Positions 36,886 through 44,932 of a stretch of DNA of 64,000 nucleotides are shown piece by piece. The notes below the pieces were generated by a model that worked only from the letters and a program-made list of their open reading frames with translations, was not told the origin of the DNA and made no database searches. The position numbers and the translations under genes are program-made. Positions within the stretch are counted from its first letter, which is position 1. Every line of letters starts with the position of its first letter. Source of the stretch: Burkholderia sp052045245 (GTDB lineage: Bacteria > Pseudomonadota > Gammaproteobacteria > Burkholderiales > Burkholderiaceae); contig NZ_JBQEON010000004.1 in assembly GCF_052045245.1 (NCBI RefSeq), positions 189,287 through 253,286 on the forward strand, in the 5' to 3' direction.

Positions 36886-37334
36886 CAACGCACGCGCCGC
36901 AGCGATGCGGTGCGCCCCGCCATCTGCGTTGCGTCACAGGGGGCGGCACCGCCCGTCGGGGCAACCGGCCGCCCCCTCTGCCGCCGCCCCGCTCCCCGTC
37001 ATTGCACCGTTCGCGGTTTGAAACGGCCGCCCCGCCTGCGCGCCGCGCACCGCGCCCCGGCGCTGCCCGCAAAACGGGGCCGCACCGCGCGGCCCCGCAC
37101 CGCACGGCTTCCGTAGAAACCTTGTCCTCAAGAAAACGCCGGGCCGCCCCAAGTTTTCTTGCCCCTTCGGGGGCCTGGCGCGAAGCGACAGGTTTGGGGG
37201 CGCTCAGAGGGAACCCTCTACGCTGCCCCCTCGCCTAGCGCGTGGCGATTGCGTAGGCTGTTGGCCTGACCGATATCTACAACGGGCCACAGGCCCGGCC
37301 TCACGGCTTGCAGGGGAAAGGAGGAGACACGCCC
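36886..37334. other. 449-bp intergenic region with hairpins
   Basis: No gene is supported here; the coding-like frames are random high-GC openings. An 8-bp stem lies at 37076-37096. A second structure spans 37145-37202: outer arms CGCCCCAA and TTGGGGGCG enclose GCCCC-TTCG-GGGGC at 37161-37174, a UUCG-tetraloop hairpin. It resembles a recurrent intergenic element I associate with Burkholderia, but I cannot count copies from one window. Confidence 0.5.
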
Positions 37335-38249
37335 ATGCGATTCGACGTCGAATTGCTTCTGCTCGCGCTGGCGCCCGTCTTCCTGCTCTGCATCGCGTGG
37401 GAAGCCTGGCACCTCGCCCGCACACGTGCGCAGGACCACCTCTATGCGTGGCGCGACACGCTGTGCAATGCGGCGCTCGCGCTGATGCACCAGGGTGCCG
37501 ACAAGCTCGCGTGGCTGTTCGTGATCCCCGTTTATGCGTACTGCTACGCACGGTTCCGGCTGTTCACCTGGCACGACGGCTGGCTGTCGTTCGCCGTGCT
37601 GTTCGTCGGCCAGGACTTCCTCTACTACGTGTTCCATCGCGCGAGCCATCGCGTGCGCTGGCTGTGGGCCGCGCACGTGGTGCACCACTCGTCCGAGCGG
37701 ATGAATTTCTCGACCGCGTTCCGGCAGAGCCTGATGTATCCGGTCGCGGGCATGTGGGCGTTCTGGCTGCCGCTCGCGTTCCTCGGCTTTCCGCCGCAGC
37801 AGATCGTCGGCATCGTGCTGATCAACCTCGCGTTCCAGTTCTTCGTGCACACGCAGGCGATCGGCAAGCTCGGCTGGCTCGAATACGTGCTCAACACGCC
37901 GTCGATCCATCGCGCGCACCATGCACGCAACCCGCGCTACATCGACCGCAATTACGCAGGAGTACTCGTGATCTGGGATCGCCTGTTCGGCAGCTACGTC
38001 GAGGAGTCGCCCGACGATCCGCCGCAGTACGGAATCGTCGAGCCGCTCGGCTCGAACAACCCGCTCGTCGCGACGTTCCGCGAGTGGGTGTCGATGGCGG
38101 CCGACGCGTTGCGCGTCCCTGGATGGCGCAACAAGCTGCGCGCGATTTTCGGTCCGCCCGAATGGGCGAGCGCTTATCATGCGCAGATCGCCGAGGCCGC
38201 AAACCACGATCCGCGCACCATGCCGCTTGCGGCCGTGCGCGACCAATAA
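37335..38249 (+). CDS. Sterol desaturase / fatty acid hydroxylase family membrane protein
   Basis: 304-aa integral membrane di-iron oxygenase family member. Histidine boxes that would bind the two irons are HRASH (101-105), HVVHH (114-118) and HRAHH (near 199), between hydrophobic helices. The ATG at 37335 has GGAGGAG upstream. It probably hydroxylates or desaturates a lipid, possibly a hopanoid or fatty acid; the substrate cannot be told. It stands alone. Confidence 0.87.
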   Translation: MRFDVELLLLALAPVFLLCIAWEAWHLARTRAQDHLYAWRDTLCNAALALMHQGADKLAWLFVIPVYAYCYARFRLFTWHDGWLSFAVLFVGQDFLYYVFHRASHRVRWLWAAHVVHHSSERMNFSTAFRQSLMYPVAGMWAFWLPLAFLGFPPQQIVGIVLINLAFQFFVHTQAIGKLGWLEYVLNTPSIHRAHHARNPRYIDRNYAGVLVIWDRLFGSYVEESPDDPPQYGIVEPLGSNNPLVATFREWVSMAADALRVPGWRNKLRAIFGPPEWASAYHAQIAEAANHDPRTMPLAAVRDQ

Positions 38250-38345
38250 ACCACTTCAGCCAACGGCCGCCGCGCAGCCTGGACCTGAGCAGGCACGCGG
38301 CAGATGCACGATACATCTAGGCCATATCTACGAGGAGATCCATCG

Positions 38346-39485
38346 ATGCAGACACAACAACGCACTCCGTCACGCACCCCGCAACGCCTGCTGCGCACCG
38401 CGCAGGTCGCGATCGCGGGCGCCGCGCTCGCGCTGCTCGCCGCGTGCGGCGGCGGCGACGACAACAACAGCAGCAGCGCGTCGAACACGCCGCCGTCCGG
38501 CGTGAAAATGCAGATCGTGTCGTTCGGCGACAGCCTGTCGGACGCCGGCACCTACTCGCAGATCAAGCTCGGCTTCGGCGGCGGCCGCTTCACGACCAAC
38601 CCCGGCCAAGTGTGGACGCAGGACGTCGCTCAGTACTACGGCGACACGCTGCAACCCGCGAACCAGGGCGGTTTCGGCATTCCGCTGCAGGCCACGGGCG
38701 GCCTCGGCTACGCACAGGGCGGCTCGCGCGTGACGCAGCAGCCGGGCATCGGCCACGCGGCCTCGAGCGTGCCGAACGCCGACTACGCGCAGGCCACGAC
38801 GACGCCGATCGCCGACCAGGTCAAGCAGTACCTGTCGCAGCACGGCAGCTTCAACGCCGGGCAGATCGTGCTGATCAACGGCGGCGCGAACGACATCTTC
38901 TATCAGGCGCAGGTCGCGCAGGCGCAAGGCAACACGCCGGCCGCGCAGCTCGCGGCCGCGCAGGCGATCGGCCTCGCCGCGCAACAGCTGGGCGGGATCG
39001 TCCAGCAGATCGTCGCGGCCGGCGCGACGCACGTATTCGTCGCGAACGTGCCGGACATCGGCGGCACGCCGCTCGCGCTGCAAGGCGGCACGCAAGCCGC
39101 GTTCACGCAACTGTCGGGCCTGTTCAATCAAGCGCTGGCCGGCACGCTCGTCGCGCTGAAGGTCGACCCGACCAAGTACGTGATGGTCGATTCGTTCACG
39201 TGGCAGGACGGCGTCGCGGCCAGCTACCAGGCGAACGGCTTCAGCGTGTCGAACACCGACACCGCGTGCAACCTGAAGGCGATGGTCCAGGCGGCCACGC
39301 AATACGGCGTCGCGGACGCAACCGCATTCGGTTCGTCGCTGTTCTGCTCGCCGCAGACCTACACGGTCCCGAACGCGGACCAGACCTACATGTTCGCCGA
39401 CACGGTCCATCCGACGACGCGCCTGCATGCGCTGTTCGCGCAATACGTCGAACAGCAGATCGCGAAGTCCGGCGTGGGCAAGTAA
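38346..39485 (+). CDS. GDSL-type esterase/lipase lipoprotein
   Basis: 379-aa SGNH hydrolase. The lipobox LLAAC gives Cys34 as lipid attachment after a long basic N region. Block I is SFGDSLSDAGTYSQ with Ser63, block III contains NGGANDIFYQ, and block V DTVHPTTRLHAL provides the Asp/His. It probably hydrolyses ester substrates at the cell surface or periplasm. It lies 96 bp after the desaturase-family gene and ends in a strong terminator. Confidence 0.88.
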   Translation: MQTQQRTPSRTPQRLLRTAQVAIAGAALALLAACGGGDDNNSSSASNTPPSGVKMQIVSFGDSLSDAGTYSQIKLGFGGGRFTTNPGQVWTQDVAQYYGDTLQPANQGGFGIPLQATGGLGYAQGGSRVTQQPGIGHAASSVPNADYAQATTTPIADQVKQYLSQHGSFNAGQIVLINGGANDIFYQAQVAQAQGNTPAAQLAAAQAIGLAAQQLGGIVQQIVAAGATHVFVANVPDIGGTPLALQGGTQAAFTQLSGLFNQALAGTLVALKVDPTKYVMVDSFTWQDGVAASYQANGFSVSNTDTACNLKAMVQAATQYGVADATAFGSSLFCSPQTYTVPNADQTYMFADTVHPTTRLHALFAQYVEQQIAKSGVGK

Positions 39486-39508
39486 GCCGCCGGCCACGCG
39501 CCCAAACG

Positions 39509-39548
39509 AAAACGCCCGACCGGCTCATCTCGCCGGTCGGGCGTTTTT
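39509..39548. terminator. Bidirectional rho-independent terminator between the esterase gene and sua5
   Basis: AAAACGCCCGACCGGC (39509-39524) pairs perfectly with GCCGGTCGGGCGTTTT (39532-39547), with a 7-nt loop. T runs flank it on both strands, so it can serve both convergent genes. Confidence 0.9.
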
Positions 39549-39577
39549 TATTTCCGAAGGGGATGCGGGAGCCGGCG

Positions 39578-40606
39578 TCAGTCGCGCGCCTCGAACGCGG
39601 CGGCCGCACGGCCAAGGCGATCGTTGACCGCGATCCACTCGACGGTCTCGGGCAGCTTCTCGACGAGAATGCGTGCGACCTGCGCGCGGTCGAGCGCGCG
39701 CAGCATGCCGTACAGGTCGCGCGCATACGCCTGCGGATCTTCCGGCGCCGCGACGAAATGCACGCCGTCGGCTTGCGCCCAGCGTCCCGCACGCGATGCG
39801 CGCGCGACGAGCGCGACGCGTTCGCCATCGGTCTGCGCGGCCGCGAGCAGCGGCTCGAGCGCATCGAACGGCAGCAGCGCGAGCGGCGTGCGCGGCGCGT
39901 AATGCGCCTTCAGCGTGCCGGATGCGCGCGGCGCGGTCGCGTCGCTGCCGTCCGGCAGGCGCGGCGCGCGGCCGAGCACGTCGGCGATCTGCTGCGGCGT
40001 CACGTGGCCCGGCCGCAACAGCGCGGGGAAGCCGCGCGACAGGTCGAGGATCGTCGATTCGATACCGACTTCGGACGCGCCGCCGTCGAGCACGTGCACC
40101 GTGTCGCCGAATTCTTCACGGACGTGTTGCGCGGTGGTCGGACTCACATGACCGAACCGGTTCGCGGACGGCGCGGCCACGCCGCCATGCCCGCCACGCC
40201 GCGCGCTGAACGCGGCCAGCAGCGCCTGCGCAACCGGATGCGACGGACAGCGCAACCCGACCGAATCCTGGCCGCCGCTCACGGCGTCCGGAATGCGCGC
40301 ATGGCGCTTCAGGATAAGCGTCAGCGGGCCCGGCCAGAATGCGTCGATCAGCGCGTGCGCGTCGGCCGGCAGGTCGTCGGCCCAATAGCCCGGATCGCCG
40401 CCGGGCGGCAGATGCACGATCACCGGATGGTTCGCCGGGCGCCCTTTCGCCGCGTAGATGCGTGCGACGGCCTCGGGATTCGCCGCATCGCCGCCGAGCC
40501 CGTACACGGTTTCGGTCGGGAACGCGACGAGCTGCCCCGCGTCGAGCAGCGCGGCGGCCGCGTCGATCTGCGCGGGCGTCACGTGCTTCGGGAGATCGCT
40601 GGACAT
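39578..40606 (-). CDS. sua5: L-threonylcarbamoyladenylate synthase, Sua5 type
   Basis: Makes threonylcarbamoyl-AMP from threonine, bicarbonate and ATP for the t6A37 modification of ANN-decoding tRNAs. The 342-aa protein has the YrdC domain (LLDAGQLVAFPTETVYGLG, AAKGRPANHPVIVHL, APSANRFGHVSPTTAQHV) plus the extra C-terminal Sua5 domain, so it is longer than E. coli TsaC. It is last in the purE-purK-sua5 run, 11 bp after purK. Confidence 0.93.
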   Translation of the reverse strand: MSSDLPKHVTPAQIDAAAALLDAGQLVAFPTETVYGLGGDAANPEAVARIYAAKGRPANHPVIVHLPPGGDPGYWADDLPADAHALIDAFWPGPLTLILKRHARIPDAVSGGQDSVGLRCPSHPVAQALLAAFSARRGGHGGVAAPSANRFGHVSPTTAQHVREEFGDTVHVLDGGASEVGIESTILDLSRGFPALLRPGHVTPQQIADVLGRAPRLPDGSDATAPRASGTLKAHYAPRTPLALLPFDALEPLLAAAQTDGERVALVARASRAGRWAQADGVHFVAAPEDPQAYARDLYGMLRALDRAQVARILVEKLPETVEWIAVNDRLGRAAAAFEARD

Positions 40607-40617
40607 CTGCCGGCGCC

Positions 40618-41814
40618 TCAGTCGAGCGCCACGCGCAGCAGCTGCGCGCAGGCGGTAGCGGCGGCGACGGCGTCGTCGCGCGTCTCCGCCGTGAAGTTCA
40701 CGTGGCCCATCTTGCGGCCAACGCGCGCTTCTTCCTTGCCGTACAAGTGCAGGTGCGCGGCCGGCATCGCGGCGACCGTGTCCCACGGCGGCGTGACGGC
40801 GTCAGCCGCCGCACCGTCCGGGAACCACACGTCGCCGAGGATGTTCAGCATCGCGGCCGGCGAATGCTGGCGCGGGTTGCCGAGCGGCATGCGCGTCATC
40901 GCGCGCACCTGCTGCTCGAACTGGCTCGTTGCGCACGCATCGACCGTGTAATGACCGGAATTGTGCGGGCGCGGCGCCATTTCGTTCGCGACGAACGAGC
41001 CGTCTTCCAGCACGAAGAATTCGACGCACAGCACGCCGACGTAGCCGAGCGTGTCGGCGATCCGGACGGCCGCCTGCTGCGCCTCTTCGACGCGCGCCCC
41101 ATCGGCGGCCGGCGCCGGCACCACCGTCAGCGCGAGGATGCCGTTGTGATGCACGTTCTGCGCGAGCGGGAACGCGGCCGAGCGGCCGTCCGCGCCGCGC
41201 GCGATCAGCGCGGACACTTCGTATTTCAGCGGCAGGCGCTTTTCGAGCACGCACGGCACGCCGCCGAGCGCCGCATGCGCGTCGCGCGCTTCCCGCGCGG
41301 TGCCCACGCGCACCTGGCCCTTGCCGTCGTAGCCGAGGCGCGCCGTCTTCAGGATGCCCGGCAGCACCGCGTCGAGCGCGGCATCGTCGAGCGCGGCCAG
41401 TGCGGCCGCCGATTCGATCACGACGTGCGGTGCGACCGGCACGCCCGACGCTTCGATGAAACGCTTCTCCGCGATCCGGTCCTGCGCGATCGCGACACAG
41501 CGGCCGGCCGGCGCGACGAACGTCGTGCGCGCGAGGAAATCGAGGCTCGCGGCCGGCACGTTCTCGAATTCCGTCGACACGGCATCGCACAGCCCGGCCA
41601 GTTCGGCGAGCGCGGCTTCGTCGTCGTAGGCCGCGCGCAAGTGGCGGTCGGCGACCGTACCGGCGGGGCTCGTCGGATCGGGATCGAGCACGGCGACGCG
41701 ATAGCCCATCGACTGGGCGGCAAAGCAGAACATGCGGCCGAGCTGGCCACCGCCGACCATGCCCAGCCACGCGCCGGGCAGGATCGGGGAAACGGAATCA
41801 GGAGTTGCGGTCAT
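40618..41814 (-). CDS. purK: N5-carboxyaminoimidazole ribonucleotide synthase
   Basis: ATP-grasp enzyme of purine biosynthesis that carboxylates AIR to N5-CAIR. It has 398 aa. The start at 41814 leads into LGMVGGGQLGRMFCFAAQSMG; further motifs are TEFENVPAASLDFL, LKTARLGYDGKGQ and MAPRPHNSGHYT. It acts with PurE encoded just upstream. Confidence 0.95.
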   Translation of the reverse strand: MTATPDSVSPILPGAWLGMVGGGQLGRMFCFAAQSMGYRVAVLDPDPTSPAGTVADRHLRAAYDDEAALAELAGLCDAVSTEFENVPAASLDFLARTTFVAPAGRCVAIAQDRIAEKRFIEASGVPVAPHVVIESAAALAALDDAALDAVLPGILKTARLGYDGKGQVRVGTAREARDAHAALGGVPCVLEKRLPLKYEVSALIARGADGRSAAFPLAQNVHHNGILALTVVPAPAADGARVEEAQQAAVRIADTLGYVGVLCVEFFVLEDGSFVANEMAPRPHNSGHYTVDACATSQFEQQVRAMTRMPLGNPRQHSPAAMLNILGDVWFPDGAAADAVTPPWDTVAAMPAAHLHLYGKEEARVGRKMGHVNFTAETRDDAVAAATACAQLLRVALD

Positions 41815-41828
41815 GTCAGTGATCGGTC

Positions 41829-41886
41829 GCGGCGGGCGCTGCCCGCCGCAGTGGGGAGGGTCAGGCGGCCGCAATGCGCGGCCGCC
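41829..41886 (-). other. Two GC-rich hairpins between purE and purK
   Basis: The 79-bp spacer contains two perfect 9-bp stems: 41829-41837 with 41841-41849 (3-nt loop) and 41864-41872 with 41878-41886 (5-nt loop). No T run follows either, so they are not standard terminators. They could set mRNA processing or the PurE:PurK ratio. Confidence 0.55.
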
Positions 41887-41893
41887 GGTGCCG

Positions 41894-42415
41894 TCATGCC
41901 AGCGGCGGCAGCACCATCGCGTGCGCGGCTTCGTTCTGGCGCACGCGGAACGCGGCGAGCCGGTTCGCGTAGTCGACCGACGTGCCGGACAGGATCGACA
42001 CCGCGAACAGCGCGGCATTCGCGGCGCCGGCCTCGCCGATCGCGAACGTCGCGACCGGCACGCCCTTCGGCATCTGCACGATCGAGTGCAGCGAATCGAC
42101 GCCCTTCAGGTACTTGCTCGCGACCGGCACGCCGAGCACCGGCACGGTGGTCTTCGCGGCCAGCATGCCGGGCAGGTGCGCGGCACCGCCGGCGCCCGCG
42201 ATGATCGCGCGCAGCCCGCGCTCGCGCGCCTTCTCCGCGTAGTCGAACATCTCGTCGGGCATCCGGTGCGCGGACACGACCTTCGCTTCGTACGGCACGC
42301 CGAATTCCTGCAGGATCGCGACCGCGTTCTTCATCACGTCCCAGTCGGAACTCGAACCCATCAGCACGCCGACGAGCGGCGCGCTGTGCGTGTGGGCAGT
42401 CTGGACTTCACTCAT
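41894..42415 (-). CDS. purE: N5-carboxyaminoimidazole ribonucleotide mutase
   Basis: 173-aa PurE class I enzyme that converts N5-CAIR to CAIR. The active-site region is VLMGSSSDWDVM, with SAHRMPDEM and AGAGGAAHLPGM. It begins 17 bp after purC on the same strand and precedes purK. Confidence 0.96.
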   Translation of the reverse strand: MSEVQTAHTHSAPLVGVLMGSSSDWDVMKNAVAILQEFGVPYEAKVVSAHRMPDEMFDYAEKARERGLRAIIAGAGGAAHLPGMLAAKTTVPVLGVPVASKYLKGVDSLHSIVQMPKGVPVATFAIGEAGAANAALFAVSILSGTSVDYANRLAAFRVRQNEAAHAMVLPPLA

Positions 42416-42432
42416 TTCGTGCGTTCCTTCTG

Positions 42433-43323
42433 TCAGGCGAGCGGCTGGCCGGTGATGCGCTCGAGCGCTTCCTGGTACTTCGCGGCCGTCTTCTCGACGA
42501 CGTCGGCCGGCAGCGCCGGCGCCGGCGCGGTCTTGCCCCACGGCTGCGCCTCGAGCCAGTCGCGCACGAACTGCTTGTCGAACGACGGCGGGTTGGTGCC
42601 GACCTGGTACTGGTCGGCCGGCCAGAAGCGCGACGAATCGGCGGTCAGCACTTCGTCCATCAGGTACAGCTTGCCGTGGTTGTCGAGGCCGAATTCGAAC
42701 TTCGTGTCGGCGATGATGATGCCGCGCGTCGCCGCGTAGTCGGCCGCTTCCTTGTACAGGCGGATCGAGATGTCGCGGATCGTCGCGGCCAGCTCGGTGC
42801 CGATGCGGCGCTCGGTTTCCTCGAACGTGATGTTCTCGTCGTGCTCGCCGAGCTCGGCCTTCGCGGCCGGCGTGAAGATCGGCTCGGGCAGCTTCTGCGC
42901 GTTCTGCAGGCCTTCCGGCAGCGGCACGCCGCACACGGCGCCCGACGCCTGGTATTCCTTCCAGCCGCTGCCGGCCAGGTAGCCGCGCACGACCGCTTCG
43001 ATCATGATCGGCTCGAGGCGCTTGACGACCGCGGCGCGGCCCTTGACCTGCTCGACCTCATCGGCCGCGACGACTGCTTCCGGTGCGTCGCCCGTCAGGT
43101 GGTTCGGCACGATGTGCGCGAGCTTGTCGAACCAGAAGTTGGCCATCTGGTTCAGCACGCGGCCCTTGTTCGGAATCGGCTCGCCCATGATCACGTCGAA
43201 TGCCGACAGGCGATCGGTCGTGACGATCAGGAGCTTGTCGTTGCCGACCGCGTAGTTGTCGCGGACCTTGCCGCGACCGAGGAGCGGCAGCGAGCGGAGC
43301 GTGGATTCGTAAAGGGTAGACAT
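42433..43323 (-). CDS. purC: SAICAR synthase
   Basis: Joins aspartate to CAIR with ATP to form SAICAR in purine biosynthesis. The 296-aa protein shows LLGRGKVRDNYAV, TTDRLSAFDVIMGEPIPNKG and FELRQ-equivalent KFEFGLDNHGKLYLMDEVLTADSSR. This is the longer, eukaryote-like PurC length common in proteobacteria such as Burkholderia. It heads the purC-purE-purK-sua5 unit. Confidence 0.95.
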   Translation of the reverse strand: MSTLYESTLRSLPLLGRGKVRDNYAVGNDKLLIVTTDRLSAFDVIMGEPIPNKGRVLNQMANFWFDKLAHIVPNHLTGDAPEAVVAADEVEQVKGRAAVVKRLEPIMIEAVVRGYLAGSGWKEYQASGAVCGVPLPEGLQNAQKLPEPIFTPAAKAELGEHDENITFEETERRIGTELAATIRDISIRLYKEAADYAATRGIIIADTKFEFGLDNHGKLYLMDEVLTADSSRFWPADQYQVGTNPPSFDKQFVRDWLEAQPWGKTAPAPALPADVVEKTAAKYQEALERITGQPLA

Positions 43324-43350
43324 CGTCTTTTCGCAGATAAGGAGCCAAAC

Positions 43351-43391
43351 AAAAAGGGAAACGCCGTTCCCCGCGGCAGGCGGGAACGGCG
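43351..43391 (-). terminator. Terminator-like hairpin after fba
   Basis: CGCCGTTCCC (43362-43371) pairs with GGGAACGGCG (43382-43391). On the minus strand the stem is followed by a T-rich stretch including five T residues (43355-43351), separated by a short CCC. It lies in the 231-bp gap between fba and purC. Confidence 0.55.
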
Positions 43392-43554
43392 GTCTTGCAA
43401 TGCGTCGGCGAACCGCCGGGAGATCACGCCCGTCGGTTGCCGGCCGGCCCTCGTTCGGCCGGACGGAACGGCTGCCGAAGCCGGATCCGATCCGGCCCCA
43501 AGGCAGTCAGCCCCGGCCCGGCGCGACACCGGGCGGGGCAATCGTACTACAGTC

Positions 43555-44619
43555 TCAGCGCACGACCTGCGCGAGCGCGCCGGACTTGTACTGTTCGGCG
43601 ATCTTGTCGAGCGACACCGGCTTGATCTTCGCGGCCTGGCCTTCGCAGCCGAACGCGAGGAAGCGGTCGACGCAGACCTTCTTCGCCGCTTCGCGCGCGG
43701 GCTTCAGGTAGTCGCGCGGATCGAACTTGCCCGGGTTCTCGAACAGGTAGCGGCGGATCGCGCCGGTAATGGCGAGACGCAGGTCGGTGTCGATGTTGAT
43801 CTTGCGCACGCCGTGCTTGATGCCTTCCTGGATTTCCTCGACCGGCACGCCGTAGGTTTCCTTCATGTCGCCGCCGAATTCGCGGATCTCGGCCAGCAGT
43901 TCCTGCGGCACCGACGACGAACCGTGCATCACCAGGTGCGTGTTCGGGATGCGTGCGTGGATTTCCTTGATGCGCTGGATCGACAGGATGTCGCCCGTCG
44001 GCTTCTTCGAGAACTTGTACGCGCCGTGCGACGTGCCGATCGCGATCGCGAGGGCGTCGCACTGGGTCAGCTTCACGAAGTCGGCGGCCTGCTCCGGATC
44101 GGTCAGCAACTGCTCGCGGGTCATCGTGCCTTCCGCGCCGTGGCCGTCTTCCTTGTCGCCCTTCATCGTCTCGAGCGAGCCGAGCACGCCGAGTTCGGCT
44201 TCGACCGTCACGCCGATCGAGTGCGCCATCTCGACGACCTTGCGCGACACGTCGACGTTGTATTCGTACGAGGCGACCGTCTTGCCGTCGGCTTCGAGCG
44301 AGCCGTCCATCATCACGCTGGTGAAGCCGCTGCGGATCGCGGCCATGCAGACTGCCGGCGACTGGCCGTGATCCTGGTGCATCACGACCGGGATGTGCGG
44401 ATACGACTCGACCGCCGCTTCGATCAGGTGGCGCAGGAACGGCTCGCCCGCGTACTTACGCGCGCCGGCCGATGCCTGCATGATCACGGGCGCGCCGACC
44501 TGATCCGCCGCCGCCATGATCGCCTGGACCTGTTCCAGGTTGTTCACGTTGAAGGCCGGCAGGCCATAACCTTGCTCTGCCGCGTGGTCCAGCAATTGAC
44601 GCATTGATACGAGAGGCAT
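43555..44619 (-). CDS. fba: Fructose-bisphosphate aldolase, class II
   Basis: Zinc-dependent aldolase of glycolysis and gluconeogenesis, 354 aa. The start MPLVSMRQLLDHAAEQGYG has an AAGGAG site. Zinc and catalytic residues lie in PVVMHQDHGQSP, VEAELGVLG, AIAIGTSHGAYKF and HGSSSVPQ. It is the long Calvin-cycle type with the insertion around EDGHGAEGT. Neighbours pyk and pgk are also glycolytic, on the same strand. Confidence 0.95.
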   Translation of the reverse strand: MPLVSMRQLLDHAAEQGYGLPAFNVNNLEQVQAIMAAADQVGAPVIMQASAGARKYAGEPFLRHLIEAAVESYPHIPVVMHQDHGQSPAVCMAAIRSGFTSVMMDGSLEADGKTVASYEYNVDVSRKVVEMAHSIGVTVEAELGVLGSLETMKGDKEDGHGAEGTMTREQLLTDPEQAADFVKLTQCDALAIAIGTSHGAYKFSKKPTGDILSIQRIKEIHARIPNTHLVMHGSSSVPQELLAEIREFGGDMKETYGVPVEEIQEGIKHGVRKINIDTDLRLAITGAIRRYLFENPGKFDPRDYLKPAREAAKKVCVDRFLAFGCEGQAAKIKPVSLDKIAEQYKSGALAQVVR

Positions 44620-44932
44620 TGTGGAACTCCTTGGAATGAAAACCGGTGCGCCCTGACGCCGGCGCGGCGCTCGCTCCCGTCTGGACCGGGACGGCACGGC
44701 GCGGCTGAGCGTCGAATAGCCGCATTTTATCGCGAAGCGCCTCCGATTCCGACCGACCGGTGACGCGTACTCGCAATTTGTTACCTTCGCACGGCACAAT
44801 CCACCCAAAAAACAGAAAAAAAGCCGCGCGGGGCTCCAGACCCCGCGCGGCTTTCGTCAGAAAATGGCGCCCGATCGGCTCGGGCGGCTGCCCGGCCGGT
44901 CAACAGGCCGGCCGATGCATGCCGTGCCCGGC
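44620..44932. other. 313-bp gap between fba and pyk
   Basis: It contains the pyk terminator at 44816-44853 and probably the fba promoter; a TAAAAT -10-like hexamer is on the minus strand at 44729-44724, with only a weak -35. I see no gene. Confidence 0.5.
44816..44853 (-). terminator. Rho-independent terminator of pyk
   Basis: A perfect 13-bp stem (44821-44833 with 44841-44853) and 7-nt loop, followed on the minus strand by a T run (44822-44816). Confidence 0.9.

Noticed and set aside
37076..37096. GGGGCCGC/GCGGCCCC hairpin as the dacB terminator
   Set aside because: The stem is good but no T run follows it on the plus strand, so a rho-independent terminator cannot be claimed.
38444..40951. 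Another 835-codon plus-strand frame
   Set aside because: It overlaps the esterase gene in another frame and then sua5 and purK in antisense. It reads through a strong bidirectional terminator.
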